Shown here: positions 54,715-64,000 of the stretch, piece by piece
Layout of the letters: each line of letters opens with the position of its first letter
How positions within the stretch are numbered: position 1 is the stretch's first letter
Assembly: GCA_030068145.1 (NCBI GenBank)
Contig: JAPJBO010000913.1
Span: 27,155-91,154 of the forward strand
Source: Diplonema papillatum
Lineage: Eukaryota > Euglenozoa > Diplonemea > Diplonemida > Diplonemidae
Length of the DNA: 64,000 bases
Direction of reading: 5' to 3'
Made by a program: the position numbers and the translations under genes
The notes under the pieces: model-generated
Told to the model about the DNA's origin: nothing
What the model saw: the letters and a program-made list of their open reading frames with translations, nothing else
Databases searched by the model: none

Positions 54715-54872
54715 AGGCTGCTCCTGTTCCAGGAACGCGACGGTCAACTACAGCTTGCAAAGCTTTGACTCAGAGGCAGCTCAGTGCGACAACCCCGTCC
54801 TCGACGAGCGCAAGCGCCAAGCCCCAAGATGCGCCACGCCTTGATGCTTTAGTTTGGGAAATCGGTAGCCAC
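54715..54872 (+). repeat. R5 dispersed repeat
   Basis: Same strand as 5841-5996; extends into TTGATGCTTTAGTTTGGGAA, shared with the 19.9 kb copy. Confidence 0.75.
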
Positions 54873-55236
54873 TTGACCCGAAGGCCCGTGGCACTGCAGT
54901 ACCGCCGAACACGTGAAGCTTGGCTCCCGTGTAGCAGGCTTGACCGGGTACCGAAGGTTGCGACGCCCGCGTGCAAGAAGGAAACGCGAGAACCTGCCGT
55001 CGCATTTGCTGCTCGATTGCCGCATGCGTGCGACCAACTCTGCACCTTGTGCTCTGTCTGCGACGCGTGTAAGCGCCGGGCCAAGACGGTTGCTTGGTGT
55101 TGTCAGACCCAGCGACGGCCTCGCGGCGAAGATGTGTGCGGAGCACAGAATGCCGCAACGCGCCACGTGCACGACGACACATTTTAAAGGACCCATACAG
55201 TACCCACGTTTGCCGCATAAACGGGCGTCGTGGGCC

Positions 55237-55367
55237 TATAATGGTAAAATCTAAGGAACATGGACTTAATGGCAAAATCTAAGGAATCGTGGACTATAAT
55301 GGCAAAATCTAAGGAATCGTGGACTATAATGGCAAAATCTAAGAATTGTGGACTATAGTGGCAAAGT
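55237..55367. repeat. Short tandem repeat, about 33 bp x 4
   Basis: Units of GGACTATAATGGCAAAATCT plus AAGGAATCGT; the flanking units are diverged. Confidence 0.85.
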
Positions 55368-55699
55368 TCCCCTCTTTTTGCCCCGTGCATGTGACGAGGG
55401 AGCCTACATTTCCTTGGAACTACAGGGTGCGCCGAACGCGCCGCGCCGCGCCAAACGCGCTAGGCTTGGCGCGCTTGGCGCGCGCCGGGCCACGCCAAAC
55501 GCGCCAGGCCCCAGGAGCCACACTGACCACGGGTACCCAGTGTGCCCAGAGTGCCCTAACTGTGGCGAGCAACGAACAGTGCAACTACTTAGGGAGGTCA
55601 CATTTTTACCTTACCGGGAAAAATCCCCGGTGGTGTCAGCCATTTTGCAAAAGGTCGAAGCCCCCCCCCCCCCCCCCCCCCCCACCGGGCGGTTTTTTT

Positions 55700-57477
55700 T
55701 CCACCGCATTCTGAGGTGTCCCCATAAATGGTACAGTGTTTCCACCGCATTTTGAGGTGTCCCCATCAATGGTAAGGTGTTTCCACTACGTTTTGAGGTG
55801 TCCCCATCAAGGGTAAAGTGTTTCCACCGCATTTTGAGGTGTCCCCATCAGGGGTAAAGTGTTTCCACAGCATTTTGAGGTGTCCCCATCAAGGGTAAAG
55901 TGTTTCCACAAGGTGTCCCCGTCAAGGGTAAATTGTTTCCACCGCATTTTGAGGTGTCCCCATCAAGGGTAAAGTGTTTCCACCGCATTTTGAGGTGTCC
56001 CCATCAAGGGTAAAGTGTTTCCACAGCATTTTGAGGTGTCCCCATCAAGGGTAAAGTGTTTCCACCGCATTTTGAGGTGTCCCCATCAAGGGTAAAGTGT
56101 TTCCACAGCATTTTGAGGTGTCCCCATCAAGGGTAAAGTGTTTCCACCGCATTTTGAGGTGTCCCCGTCAAGGGTAAATTGTTTCCACCGCATTTTGAGG
56201 TGTCCCCATCAATGGTAAAGTGTTTCCACCATGTTTTGAGGTGTCCCCATCAAGGGTAAATTGTTTCCACCGCATTTTGAGGTGTCCCCATCAAGGGTAA
56301 AGTGTTTCCACCGCATTTTGAGGTGTCCCCATCAAGGGTAAAGTGTTTCCACCGCATTTTGAGGTGTCCCCATCAAGGGTAAATTGTGTTTCCACCGCAT
56401 TTTGAGGTGTCCCCATCAAGGGTAAAGTGTTTCCACCGCATTTTGAGGTGTCCCCATCAAGGGTAAAGTGTTTCCACCAGCATTTTGAGGTGTCCCCATC
56501 AAGGGTAAAGTGTTTCCACCGCATTTTGAGGTGTCCCCATCAAGGGTAAAGTGTTTCCACCGCATTTTGAGGTGTCCCCATCAAGGGTAAAGTGTTTCCA
56601 CCGCATTTTGAGGTGTCCCCATCAAGGGTAAAGTGTTTCCACCGCATTTTGAGGTGTCCCCATCAAGGGTAAAGTGTTTCCACCGCATTTTGAGGTGTCC
56701 CCATCAAGGGTAAAGTGTTTCCACCGCATTTTGAGGTGTCCCCATCAAGGGTAAAGTGTTTCCACCGCATTTTGAGGTGTCCCCATCAAGGGTAAAGTGT
56801 TTCCACCGCATTTTGAGGTGTCCCCGTCAAGGGTAAATTGTTTCCACCGCATTTTGAGGTGTCCCCATCAAGGGTAAAGTGTTTCCACCGCATTTTGAGG
56901 TGTCCCCATCAATGGTAAAGTGTTTCCACCGCGTTTTGAGGTGTCCCCATCAAGGGTAAAGTGTTTCCACCGCATTTTGAGGTGTCCCCATCAAGGGTAA
57001 AGTGTTTCCACCGCATTTTGAGGTGTCCCCATCAAGGGTAAAGTGTTTCCACCATTTTTGAGGTGTCCCCATCAAGGGTAAAGTTGTTTCCACCGCATTT
57101 TGAGGTGTCCCCATCAAGGGTAAAGTGTTTCCACCGCATTTTGAGGTGTCCCCATCAAGGGTAAAGTGTTTCCACAGCAATTTTGAGGTGTCCCCATCAA
57201 GGGTAAAGTGTTTCCACCGCATTTTGAGGTGTCCCCATCAAGGGTAAAGTGTTTCCACCGCATTTTGAGGTGTCCCCATCAAGGGTAAAGTGTTTCCACC
57301 GCATTTTGAGGTGTCCCCGTCAAGGGTAAATTGTTTCCACCGCATTTTGAGGTGTCCCCATCAAGGGTAAAGTGTTTCCACCGCATTTTGAGGTGTCCCC
57401 ATCAAGGGTAAGGTGTTTCCACCACGTTTTGAGGTGTCCCCATCAAGGGTAAGGTGTTTCCACCGCATTTTGAGGTT
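55700..57477 (+). repeat. 41-bp satellite, forward arm
   Basis: About 43 units of TTTCCACCGCATTTTGAGGT plus GTCCCCATCAAGGGTAAAGTG, mostly exact, with a few ACG, CAG or GTC variants. Confidence 0.95.
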
Positions 57478-59155
57478 GATGGGGACACCTAAAATGCTGT
57501 GGAAACACTTTGCCCTTGATGGGGACACCTCAAAATGCGGTGGAAACACTTTACCCTTGATGGGGACACCTCAAAATGCGGTGGAAACACTTTACCCTTG
57601 ATGGGGACACCTCAAAATGCTGTGGAAACACTTTACCCTTGATGGGGACACCTCAAAATGCGGTGGAAACACTTTACCCTTGATGGGGGAACCTCAAAAT
57701 GCGGTGGAAACACTTTACCCTTGATGGGGACACCTCAAAACGTGGTGGAAACAGCCTTACCATTGATGGGGACACCTCAAAATGCGGTGGACACACTTTA
57801 CCCTTGATGGGGACACCTCAAAATGCGGCGGAAACACGCCTTACCATTGATGGGGACACCTCAAAATGCGGTGGAAACACCTACCCTTGAATGGGGACAC
57901 TCAAAACGTGGTGGAAACAACTTACCATTGATGGGGACACTCCAAAAACGTGGTGGAAACACCTTACCTTGATGGGGACACCTCAAAATGCGGTGGAAAC
58001 ACTTTACCCTTGAATGGGGACACCTCCAAAATGCGGTGGAAACAACCTTACCATTGATGGGGACACCTCAAAATGCGGTGGAAACACCTTACCCTTGATG
58101 GGGACACCTCAAAAACGTAGTGGAAACACCCTACCATTGATGGGGACAGGTGAAAACGTCTACCTCCTTGATGGGGGACACCTCAAAAGATGGGTGGAAA
58201 CACTTTACCCTTGATGGGGACCTCAAAACGTGGTGGAAACACCTTACCATTGATGGGACACCTCAAAATGCGGTGGAAAACACCTTACCTTGATGGGGAC
58301 TCCTAAAATGCCGGGTGGGAAGAAACACTTTACCCTTGATGGGGACACCTCAAAAACGTGGTGGAAACACTTTACCTTGATGGGGACACTCAAAATGGCG
58401 GTGGAAACACTTTACCCTTGATGGGGACACCTCAAAACGTGGTGGAAAACACTTTACACGGATGGGGACACCTCAAAATGCGGTGGAAACACTTTACCCT
58501 TGATGGGGCACCTCAAAAATGCGGTGGAAACACCTTACCTTGATGGGGACAACTCAAAATGCGGTGGAAACACTTTACCCTTGATGGGGGACACCTCAAA
58601 AAACGTGGTGGAAACACCTTACCATTGATGGGGACACCTCAAAATGCGGTGGAAACACTTACCCTTGATGGGGACACCTCAAAAAGTAGTGGAAACCTTA
58701 CCATTGATGGGGACACCTCAAAATGCGGTGGAAACACTTACCCTTGATGGGGACACCTCAAAACGTGGTGGAAACATTACACGGATGGGGCACTCAAAAG
58801 TGCGTGGAAACACCCCTTACCCTTGATGGGGACACCTCAAAATGCGGTGGAAACACTTTACCTTGATGGGGACATCTCAAAATGCGGTGGAAACACTTAC
58901 CGATTGAATGGGGACACCTCAAAATGCGGTGGAAACACCTTACCATTGATGGGGACACCTCAAAATGCGGTGGAAACACCTTACCATTGATGGGGACACC
59001 TCAAAATGCGGTGGAAACACTTTACCCTTGATGGGGACACCTCAAAATGCGGTGGAAACACTTTTCCTTGATGGGGTCACCTCAAAATGCGGTGGAAACA
59101 CTTTACCATTGATGGGGACACCTCAAAATGCGGTGGAAACACCTTCTCATTGATG
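57478..59155 (-). repeat. 41-bp satellite, inverted arm
   Basis: The same unit on the opposite strand (TTGATGGGGACACCTCAAAA). From about 57880 on, single-base insertions and deletions are frequent, unlike the clean forward arm. That pattern fits unpolished long-read sequence as well as true decay. Confidence 0.93.
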
Positions 59156-59490
59156 GGGGTTTCTCCGCCGGGTACTCTACAAGACGTATAAGCCCAGACA
59201 AGCCCTGTTAGGTTGTTAGTACCGTACCGTTTGGGCGGGGGGCTGCGCCCCCCGAACCCCCCCATCTTTTAAAGAAGATTTTTGAGGATTTTTGATCAAA
59301 CTTTCGGAGAACGATGCTGTAGTTTTGCCTGCGGAAAAGAGCTTGGAAGGGAATCGAACCTGGGTGTACGTACAGGCTGGGGGGAAATAATTGCCCGCGC
59401 CTTCAAAATTATAAAAGGTGGTAGCGGTACCCCCCCCCCCTGGTTCCAGTGGGAAATTTTCCCGGTAAGGTAAAAATGTGACCTCCCTTA

Positions 59491-59873
59491 TCTTATAATT
59501 TTTTTTTTTCACCACCGAGAGCAGGGGTTATTCTAATCCCCGAAATTCAGGAAAATCCCGGTTAAAAAGTCAGCATGGCCAGAAAAATTTTTCCCCACGC
59601 TGCAAACGCTCTGGAAATCCAGAAGTAGTGGTCGGAAGCTCGTTCAGGCTGGAATAGTGGCCGCAGAATGCGAAAACAAGACGAAGCCGCCCCCACAAGG
59701 CATTCGTATCCTGTAGGAAGAACTACGGAAACCGAAAACGCAGCCACAAAAAACAGCCCGACTAGCACTCAACCCCACAGGGAACCTAGAAACACCCGGA
59801 AAAACCGGAAGACTTGTTCCCGATCGATGTAGGTTGAAAAAAGCGCCTGGGAAACGTGTCGCCAAACCGGCGG
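59491..59873. other. No gene recognised
   Basis: Between the 3.9 kb element and the 11-bp satellite; no repeat or credible coding frame seen. Confidence 0.4.
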
Positions 59874-60065
59874 GCCATAAAGGACCCACGAAGGACCCAT
59901 GAAGGACCCATGAAGGACCCATGAAGGACCCATGAAGGACCCATGAAGGACCCATGAAGGACCCATGAAGGACCCATGAAGGACCCATGAAGGACCCATG
60001 AAGGACCCATAAAGGACCCAGAAAGGACCCATAACCGACCCATAAAGGACCCATAAAGGACCCAC
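59874..60065. repeat. 11-bp satellite (AAGGACCCATG)n
   Basis: About 17 units, the last few diverged (CATAAAGGACCC, CAGAAAGGACCC). The open reverse frames across it are artefacts. Confidence 0.95.
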
Positions 60066-60118
60066 ACAGTGTAGAATGCTGCCACAACTATCATCACACT
60101 GAATAAATGACACTTTAA

Positions 60119-60299
60119 CCACTTCCGGACGAACTACCACTGTAGTTGGTAGTTCGTCCAAGAAAGTTCGCGGGTGTCACAAATCTTTGAAATGCGCCCT
60201 TCATCGGGCAGAAATCGAGCTCTCAACGGATACCTGAGATTTGCCATGGAGCCCTCCCTTTTCCCAACTGAACCCTGCCCCCCCTCCGTCCTTAAGTGG
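60119..60299. mobile_element. R4: piggyBac-like MITE, 181 bp
   Basis: TTAA at 60115-60118 and 60300-60303. The ends CCACTTCCGGACG and CCACTTAAGGACG form an inverted pair with 2 mismatches. GGACGAACTACCA and its inverse make a hairpin at 60127-60159. Internal text TTTGAAATGCGCCCTTCATC resembles the copy at 49261. Confidence 0.8.
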
Positions 60300-60418
60300 T
60301 TAACCATGTTGTCGAGTCAAACGTCGAATACAACGAAACTACTCATCTCTTCAGGTCCTCACTCGACCCTCCTCGACGCACCGAAGGTGCTCAAACACAT
60401 TAGCTCGAAAGGAATACA

Positions 60419-63400
60419 ATGAGAGCGGTGTCCCAGCTGCTGTGCTTGCTTCTGCTTTGCTCGCATTGCACTGCGTCTTGGTGGTCCTTCGGAACGACGT
60501 GGAGAACGAATCCCGGATGTCCCGACGAGCGAAGCGGCCCCCCCGTGTTCACTCCTCCGAGCTGGTGGACGCCCGCAACACCGCCACCAAGCAGCAAAAG
60601 CAACGGGAAAAGCTCTTGGTGGGGCGGTTGGCCGGTGCCGCCGCCCCCTCCCACACCGACCCCGAGCAGCAAAAGCAACGGGAAAAGCTCTTGGTGGGGC
60701 GGTTGGCCGGTGCCGCCGCCCCCTCCCACGCCGACCCCGAGCAGCAAAAGCAACGGCAAGAGCAGCAGCAAGGGCAACAGCAAGAGCAACACGCCCCCGA
60801 GCCCGCCGCCGCCGCCGGCTCCGAGCAGCAAGAGCAACGGCAAGAGCAGCAGCAAGGGCAACAGCAAGAGCAACAGCAAAAGCAACGGGGTCTCGAAGAC
60901 CCCGATCCCGCCTCCGCCGCCCCCAACGCCGTGTCCGACGCCGCGGCCGCCGCCGCAGACGCCGGCTCCGAGCAGCAAGAGCAACGGCAAGAGCAGCAGC
61001 AAGGGCAACAGCAAAAGCAACAGCAAGAGCAACAGCAAGAGCAACGCGCCGCCGCCGACGCCGGCTCCGAGCAGCAAGAGCAACGGCAAGGGCAACAGCA
61101 AGAGCAACGGGAACTCGAAGACCCCGAGCCCGCCGCCGCCGCCGCCGACGCCGTGCCCTACGCCGAGGCCGCCGCCGCCTCCGCCGACGCCGTGCCCTAC
61201 GCCGAGGCCGCCGCCTCTGACGCACAGCCCCGTGGCCGTGTGCTATGTCGGTAGCACGTGCACGCATTCGCCGAATTGCTGCGTCGGGGACTCGAAGTGC
61301 TACGCCTACAATGCGTACTACGCGATGTGCCGGTACGACTGCCCGCCCAACTGGGGATGTGCCGCGGACCTGCCGAAGACCGAGACGAAGCCGCCGCCTA
61401 CCGCAGCACCGCCCACCGACGCGCCGCGCACGAACGCGCCATCAACGGGGGCACCGCAAACCCGCACGCCGTCCACCCAGGCTCCGTCAACAGATGCGCC
61501 GTCTACCCAGGCTCCGTCAACAGATGCGCCGTCTACCCAGGCTCCGTCAACAGATGCGCCGTCTACCCAGGCTCCGTCAACAGATGCGCCGTCTACCCAG
61601 GCTCCGTCAACAGATGCGCCGTCTACCCAGGCTCCGTCAACAGATGCGCCGTCTACCCAGGCTCCGTCAACAGATGCGCCGTCTACCCAGGCTCCGTCAA
61701 CAGATGCGCCGTCTACCCAGGCTCCGTCAACAGGTGCGCCGCTGACCGCTGTGCCGTCCACTGTTTCACCGCCCACGATTGTGCCGCCTACAAACGCGCC
61801 GCTTACCGATGCGCCGCCTACCGGAGCGCCGCTTACGGGCGCACCTCCTACCGATGCACCGCCGACGGGTGCACCTCTTACAGATGTGCCACCTACTGAT
61901 GCACCTCTTACCGATGCACCGCCGACGGGTGCACCTCTTACAGATGTGCCACCTACTGATGCACCTCTTACCGATGCACCGCCGACGGGTGCACCTCTTA
62001 CAGATGTGCCACCTACTGATGCACCTCTTACCGATGCACCGGCGACAAACGCACCTCTTACCGATGCACCTCTTACAGGTGCGCCGCTTACGGGTGCTCC
62101 TCTTACCGATGCACCGCCGACGAACGCGCCTCGTACCGATGCACCTCTTACAGATGCGCCGCTTACAAGTGCACCTCTTACCGAGGCACCGCAGACCAAT
62201 GCACCAGCTACGGAAGCACCTCTTACCGATGTGCCGCCGACCAATGCACCAGCTACGGATGCACCTCTTACAGGTGTGCCGCTGACGGGTGCACCTCTTA
62301 CGGATGCACCGCTGACCAATGCACCTCTTTCCGATGCACCGCCGACTAATGCACCGCCTAACGCTACCGATGCGCCGCTTACGGGCGCACCTCTTACAGA
62401 TGCACCGCCAACCAATGCACCGCTTACTGATGCACCTCTTACCGATGCACCGCCCACCAACGCCCCTGCAACCAGTGCTCCGCCGACCAATGCGCCACTC
62501 ACCAATGCTCCGCTAACCGGTGCTCCGCCGACTGATGCGCCGCGTACCGATGCGCCAGCCACCACCGCACCGCCCACCAGTGCACCACCTACCAACGCAC
62601 CGCCTACCACGGCACCGCCGACCAATGCGCCACTCACCAACGCTCCGCTAACCGATGCCCCGCCCACTGATGCGCCGCATACCGATGCACCAGCCACCAC
62701 CGTACCACTCACCAATGCACCAGGTACCATCGTACCGCCCACCAGTGCACCACCCACCAATGCACCGCCCACCAACGCACCACCTACCAACGCTCCGCCC
62801 ACCAGTGCACCCCTTACCAACGCACCGCCCACCAACGCACCACCAACCAACGCACCCCCTACCAGCGCACCGCCCACCAATGCACCCCCTACCACTGCGC
62901 CCCTACCAATGCACCACCTACCAATGCACCGCCCACCAATGCACCACCTACCAACGCACCGCCCACCAATGCACCTCCTACCAATGCACCTCCTACCAAT
63001 GCACCCCCTACCAATGCACCTCCTACCAATGCACCACCTACCAACGCACCGCCCACCAATGCACCCCCTACCAATGCGCCCCCTACTAATGCACCCCTAC
63101 CAATGCACCGCCCACCAACGCACCACCTACCAACGCACCGCCCACCAACGCACCACCAACCAATGCACCCCCTACCAGCGCACCGCCCACCAATGCACCC
63201 CCTACCAATGCGCCCCCTACCAATGCACCACAACCAATGCACCGCCCACCAATGCACCACCTACCAACGCACCGCCCACCAATGCACCTCCTACCAATGC
63301 ACCTCCTACCAATGCACCCCTACCAATGCACCACCTACCAACGCACCGCCCACCAATGCACCCCCCTACCAATGCGCCCCCTACTAATGCACCCCCTACC

Positions 63401-64000
63401 AATGCACCACCTACCAATGCACCGCCCACCAACGCACCACCTACCAACGCACCGCCCACGAATGCACCCCCTACCAATGCACCCCTACCAATGCACCACC
63501 TACCAATGCACCGCCCACCAATGCACCCCCTACCAATGCACCGCCTACCAATGCACCCCCACTAATGCACCCCCTACCAATGCACCACCTACCAATGCAC
63601 CGCCCACCAACGCACCACCTACCAACGCACCGCCCACGAATGCACCCCCTACCAATGCACCCCCTACCAATGCACCACCTACCAATGCACCGCCCACCAA
63701 TGCACCCCCTACCAATGCACCCCCTACCAATGCGCCCCCTACTAATGCACCCCCTACCAATGCACCGCCCACCAACGCACCACCTACCAATGCACCACCC
63801 ACGAATGCACCCCCTACCAATGCACCACCTACCAATGCACCGCCCACCAATGCACCACCTACCAACGCACCGCCCACCAATGCACCACCTACCAACGCAC
63901 CGCCCACCAATGCACCACCTACCAATGCACCACCTACCAATGCGCCACCTACCAATGCGCCACCTACTAACACACCTACTGACGCACCACCTACTACTGC
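60419..64000 (+). CDS. Secreted mucin-like protein with CBM1-like cysteine motif (runs off the window)
   Basis: The start MRAVSQLLCLLLLCSHCTAS is a clear signal peptide. Residues about 50-265 are Ser/Lys/Asn-Gly blocks (SSKSNGKSSSKGNSKSN) separated by Pro-rich runs. Residues 275-314 are Cys-rich; C288-x5-C294-x9-C304 with NAYY before the last Cys has exactly the spacing and NxYY element of fungal-type cellulose-binding module CBM1. A Thr/Pro/Ala region follows to the window end: nine exact STQAPSTDAP units (61477-61735), three 60-bp units (61861-62040), then degenerate PPTNAP units. Such regions are O-glycosylation stalks. A missing C near 62900 (GCGCCCCTACC for GCGCCCCCTACC) drops the frame and ends it at 63565. 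Similar C-run changes recur, and PTNAP continues in other frames to 64000, so sequencing error or slippage is likely. A cell-wall or theca adhesin is a reasonable guess. Confidence 0.82.
61477..62040 (+). repeat. 30-bp and 60-bp coding repeats in the mucin-like gene
   Basis: Nine 30-bp units (GTCTACCCAGGCTCCGTCAA plus CAGATGCGCC) are identical at the DNA level, showing recent homogenisation. Three 60-bp units follow at 61861-62040. Confidence 0.95.

Larger units (their letters stand above)
55592..59487. mobile_element. 3.9 kb non-autonomous element with TTA target duplication (PIF/Harbinger-like?)
   Basis: Terminal inverted repeats GGGAGGTCACATTTTTACCT plus TACCGGGAAAA are identical over 31 bp. 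TTA lies outside both ends (55589-55591 and 59488-59490). A three-base TWA duplication and GGG-starting ends fit PIF/Harbinger elements, but other superfamilies also duplicate three bases. No transposase is encoded; the inside is two opposed satellite arrays plus a GC hairpin (GGGGGGCTGCGCCCCCC at 59239). Confidence 0.75.

Noticed and set aside
55700-59155. CRISPR-like array
   Set aside because: The 41-bp units abut with no unique spacers, in a eukaryotic context.
59338-59375. Possible tRNA (GGTTCGATTCC on the minus strand)
   Set aside because: The flanking bases do not form a T-stem or acceptor stem, and no D or anticodon arm is visible.
59644-60161. Minus-strand HGSFMGPSWV frames
   Set aside because: Three-frame translation of the 11-bp satellite.
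61318-62895. Minus-strand GGALVGGASV frame
   Set aside because: Mirror of the Thr/Pro repeats; the plus strand has the signal peptide and Cys-rich domain.

Overview
This is nuclear DNA from a GC-rich unicellular eukaryote, probably a flagellated protist. Coding exons are very GC-rich and are split by long repeat-filled GT-AG introns. The genes include a mitochondrial calcium uniporter (MCU), a UBXN11-like SEP/UBX protein, a helical-repeat organelle-type protein, a giant coiled-coil protein, an ankyrin-repeat protein and a secreted Thr/Pro-rich protein with a CBM1-like cysteine motif. A reverse-strand SSU rRNA fragment (32410-32520) departs from most eukaryotes in a way that partly recalls kinetoplastids, so a euglenozoan such as a diplonemid is a tentative guess. 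Nothing else in the window fixes the lineage.

Layout. 0-1.3 kb: an LSU rRNA relic and a 1 kb 7-bp satellite. 1.3-2.8 kb: a two-exon membrane protein gene. 4.4-9.0 kb: MCU, five exons, reconstructed by hand. 10.5-11.0 kb: a MULE transposase relic. 11.2-16.7 kb: an intronless 1,829-residue coiled-coil gene. 17.6-25.5 kb: an ankyrin gene with duplicated first exon, duplicated second-exon start and a degenerate 3' copy. 26.5-31.7 kb: a two-exon orphan gene followed by 6-7 decaying copies of its tail. 32.4-39.8 kb: the UBXN11-like gene with four upstream copies of its first-exon region and a 3' copy. 40.2-43.8 kb: an LSU rRNA fragment, then the helical-repeat gene and its 3' copy. 44.7-45.7 kb: an orphan gene. 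45.8-60.4 kb: a gene-poor stretch of mobile elements and satellites, including a 3.9 kb element made of two opposed arrays of a 41-bp repeat. 60.4-64 kb: the secreted mucin-like gene, which runs off the window.

The genes do not form an operon or one pathway. MCU and the helical-repeat protein point to mitochondria (or another organelle), and the UBXN11-like and coiled-coil proteins to the cytoskeleton or cilium, by family analogy. The distinctive biology lies in the DNA between exons. At least seven dispersed repeat families occupy introns. One of them (R1) twice ends exactly at a 3' splice site and once sits in a recognisable target-site duplication, as introner-like elements do. Several genes are flanked by head-to-tail partial copies of their own first or last exon. 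All coordinates and splice sites were read by eye and no transcript or database was consulted.
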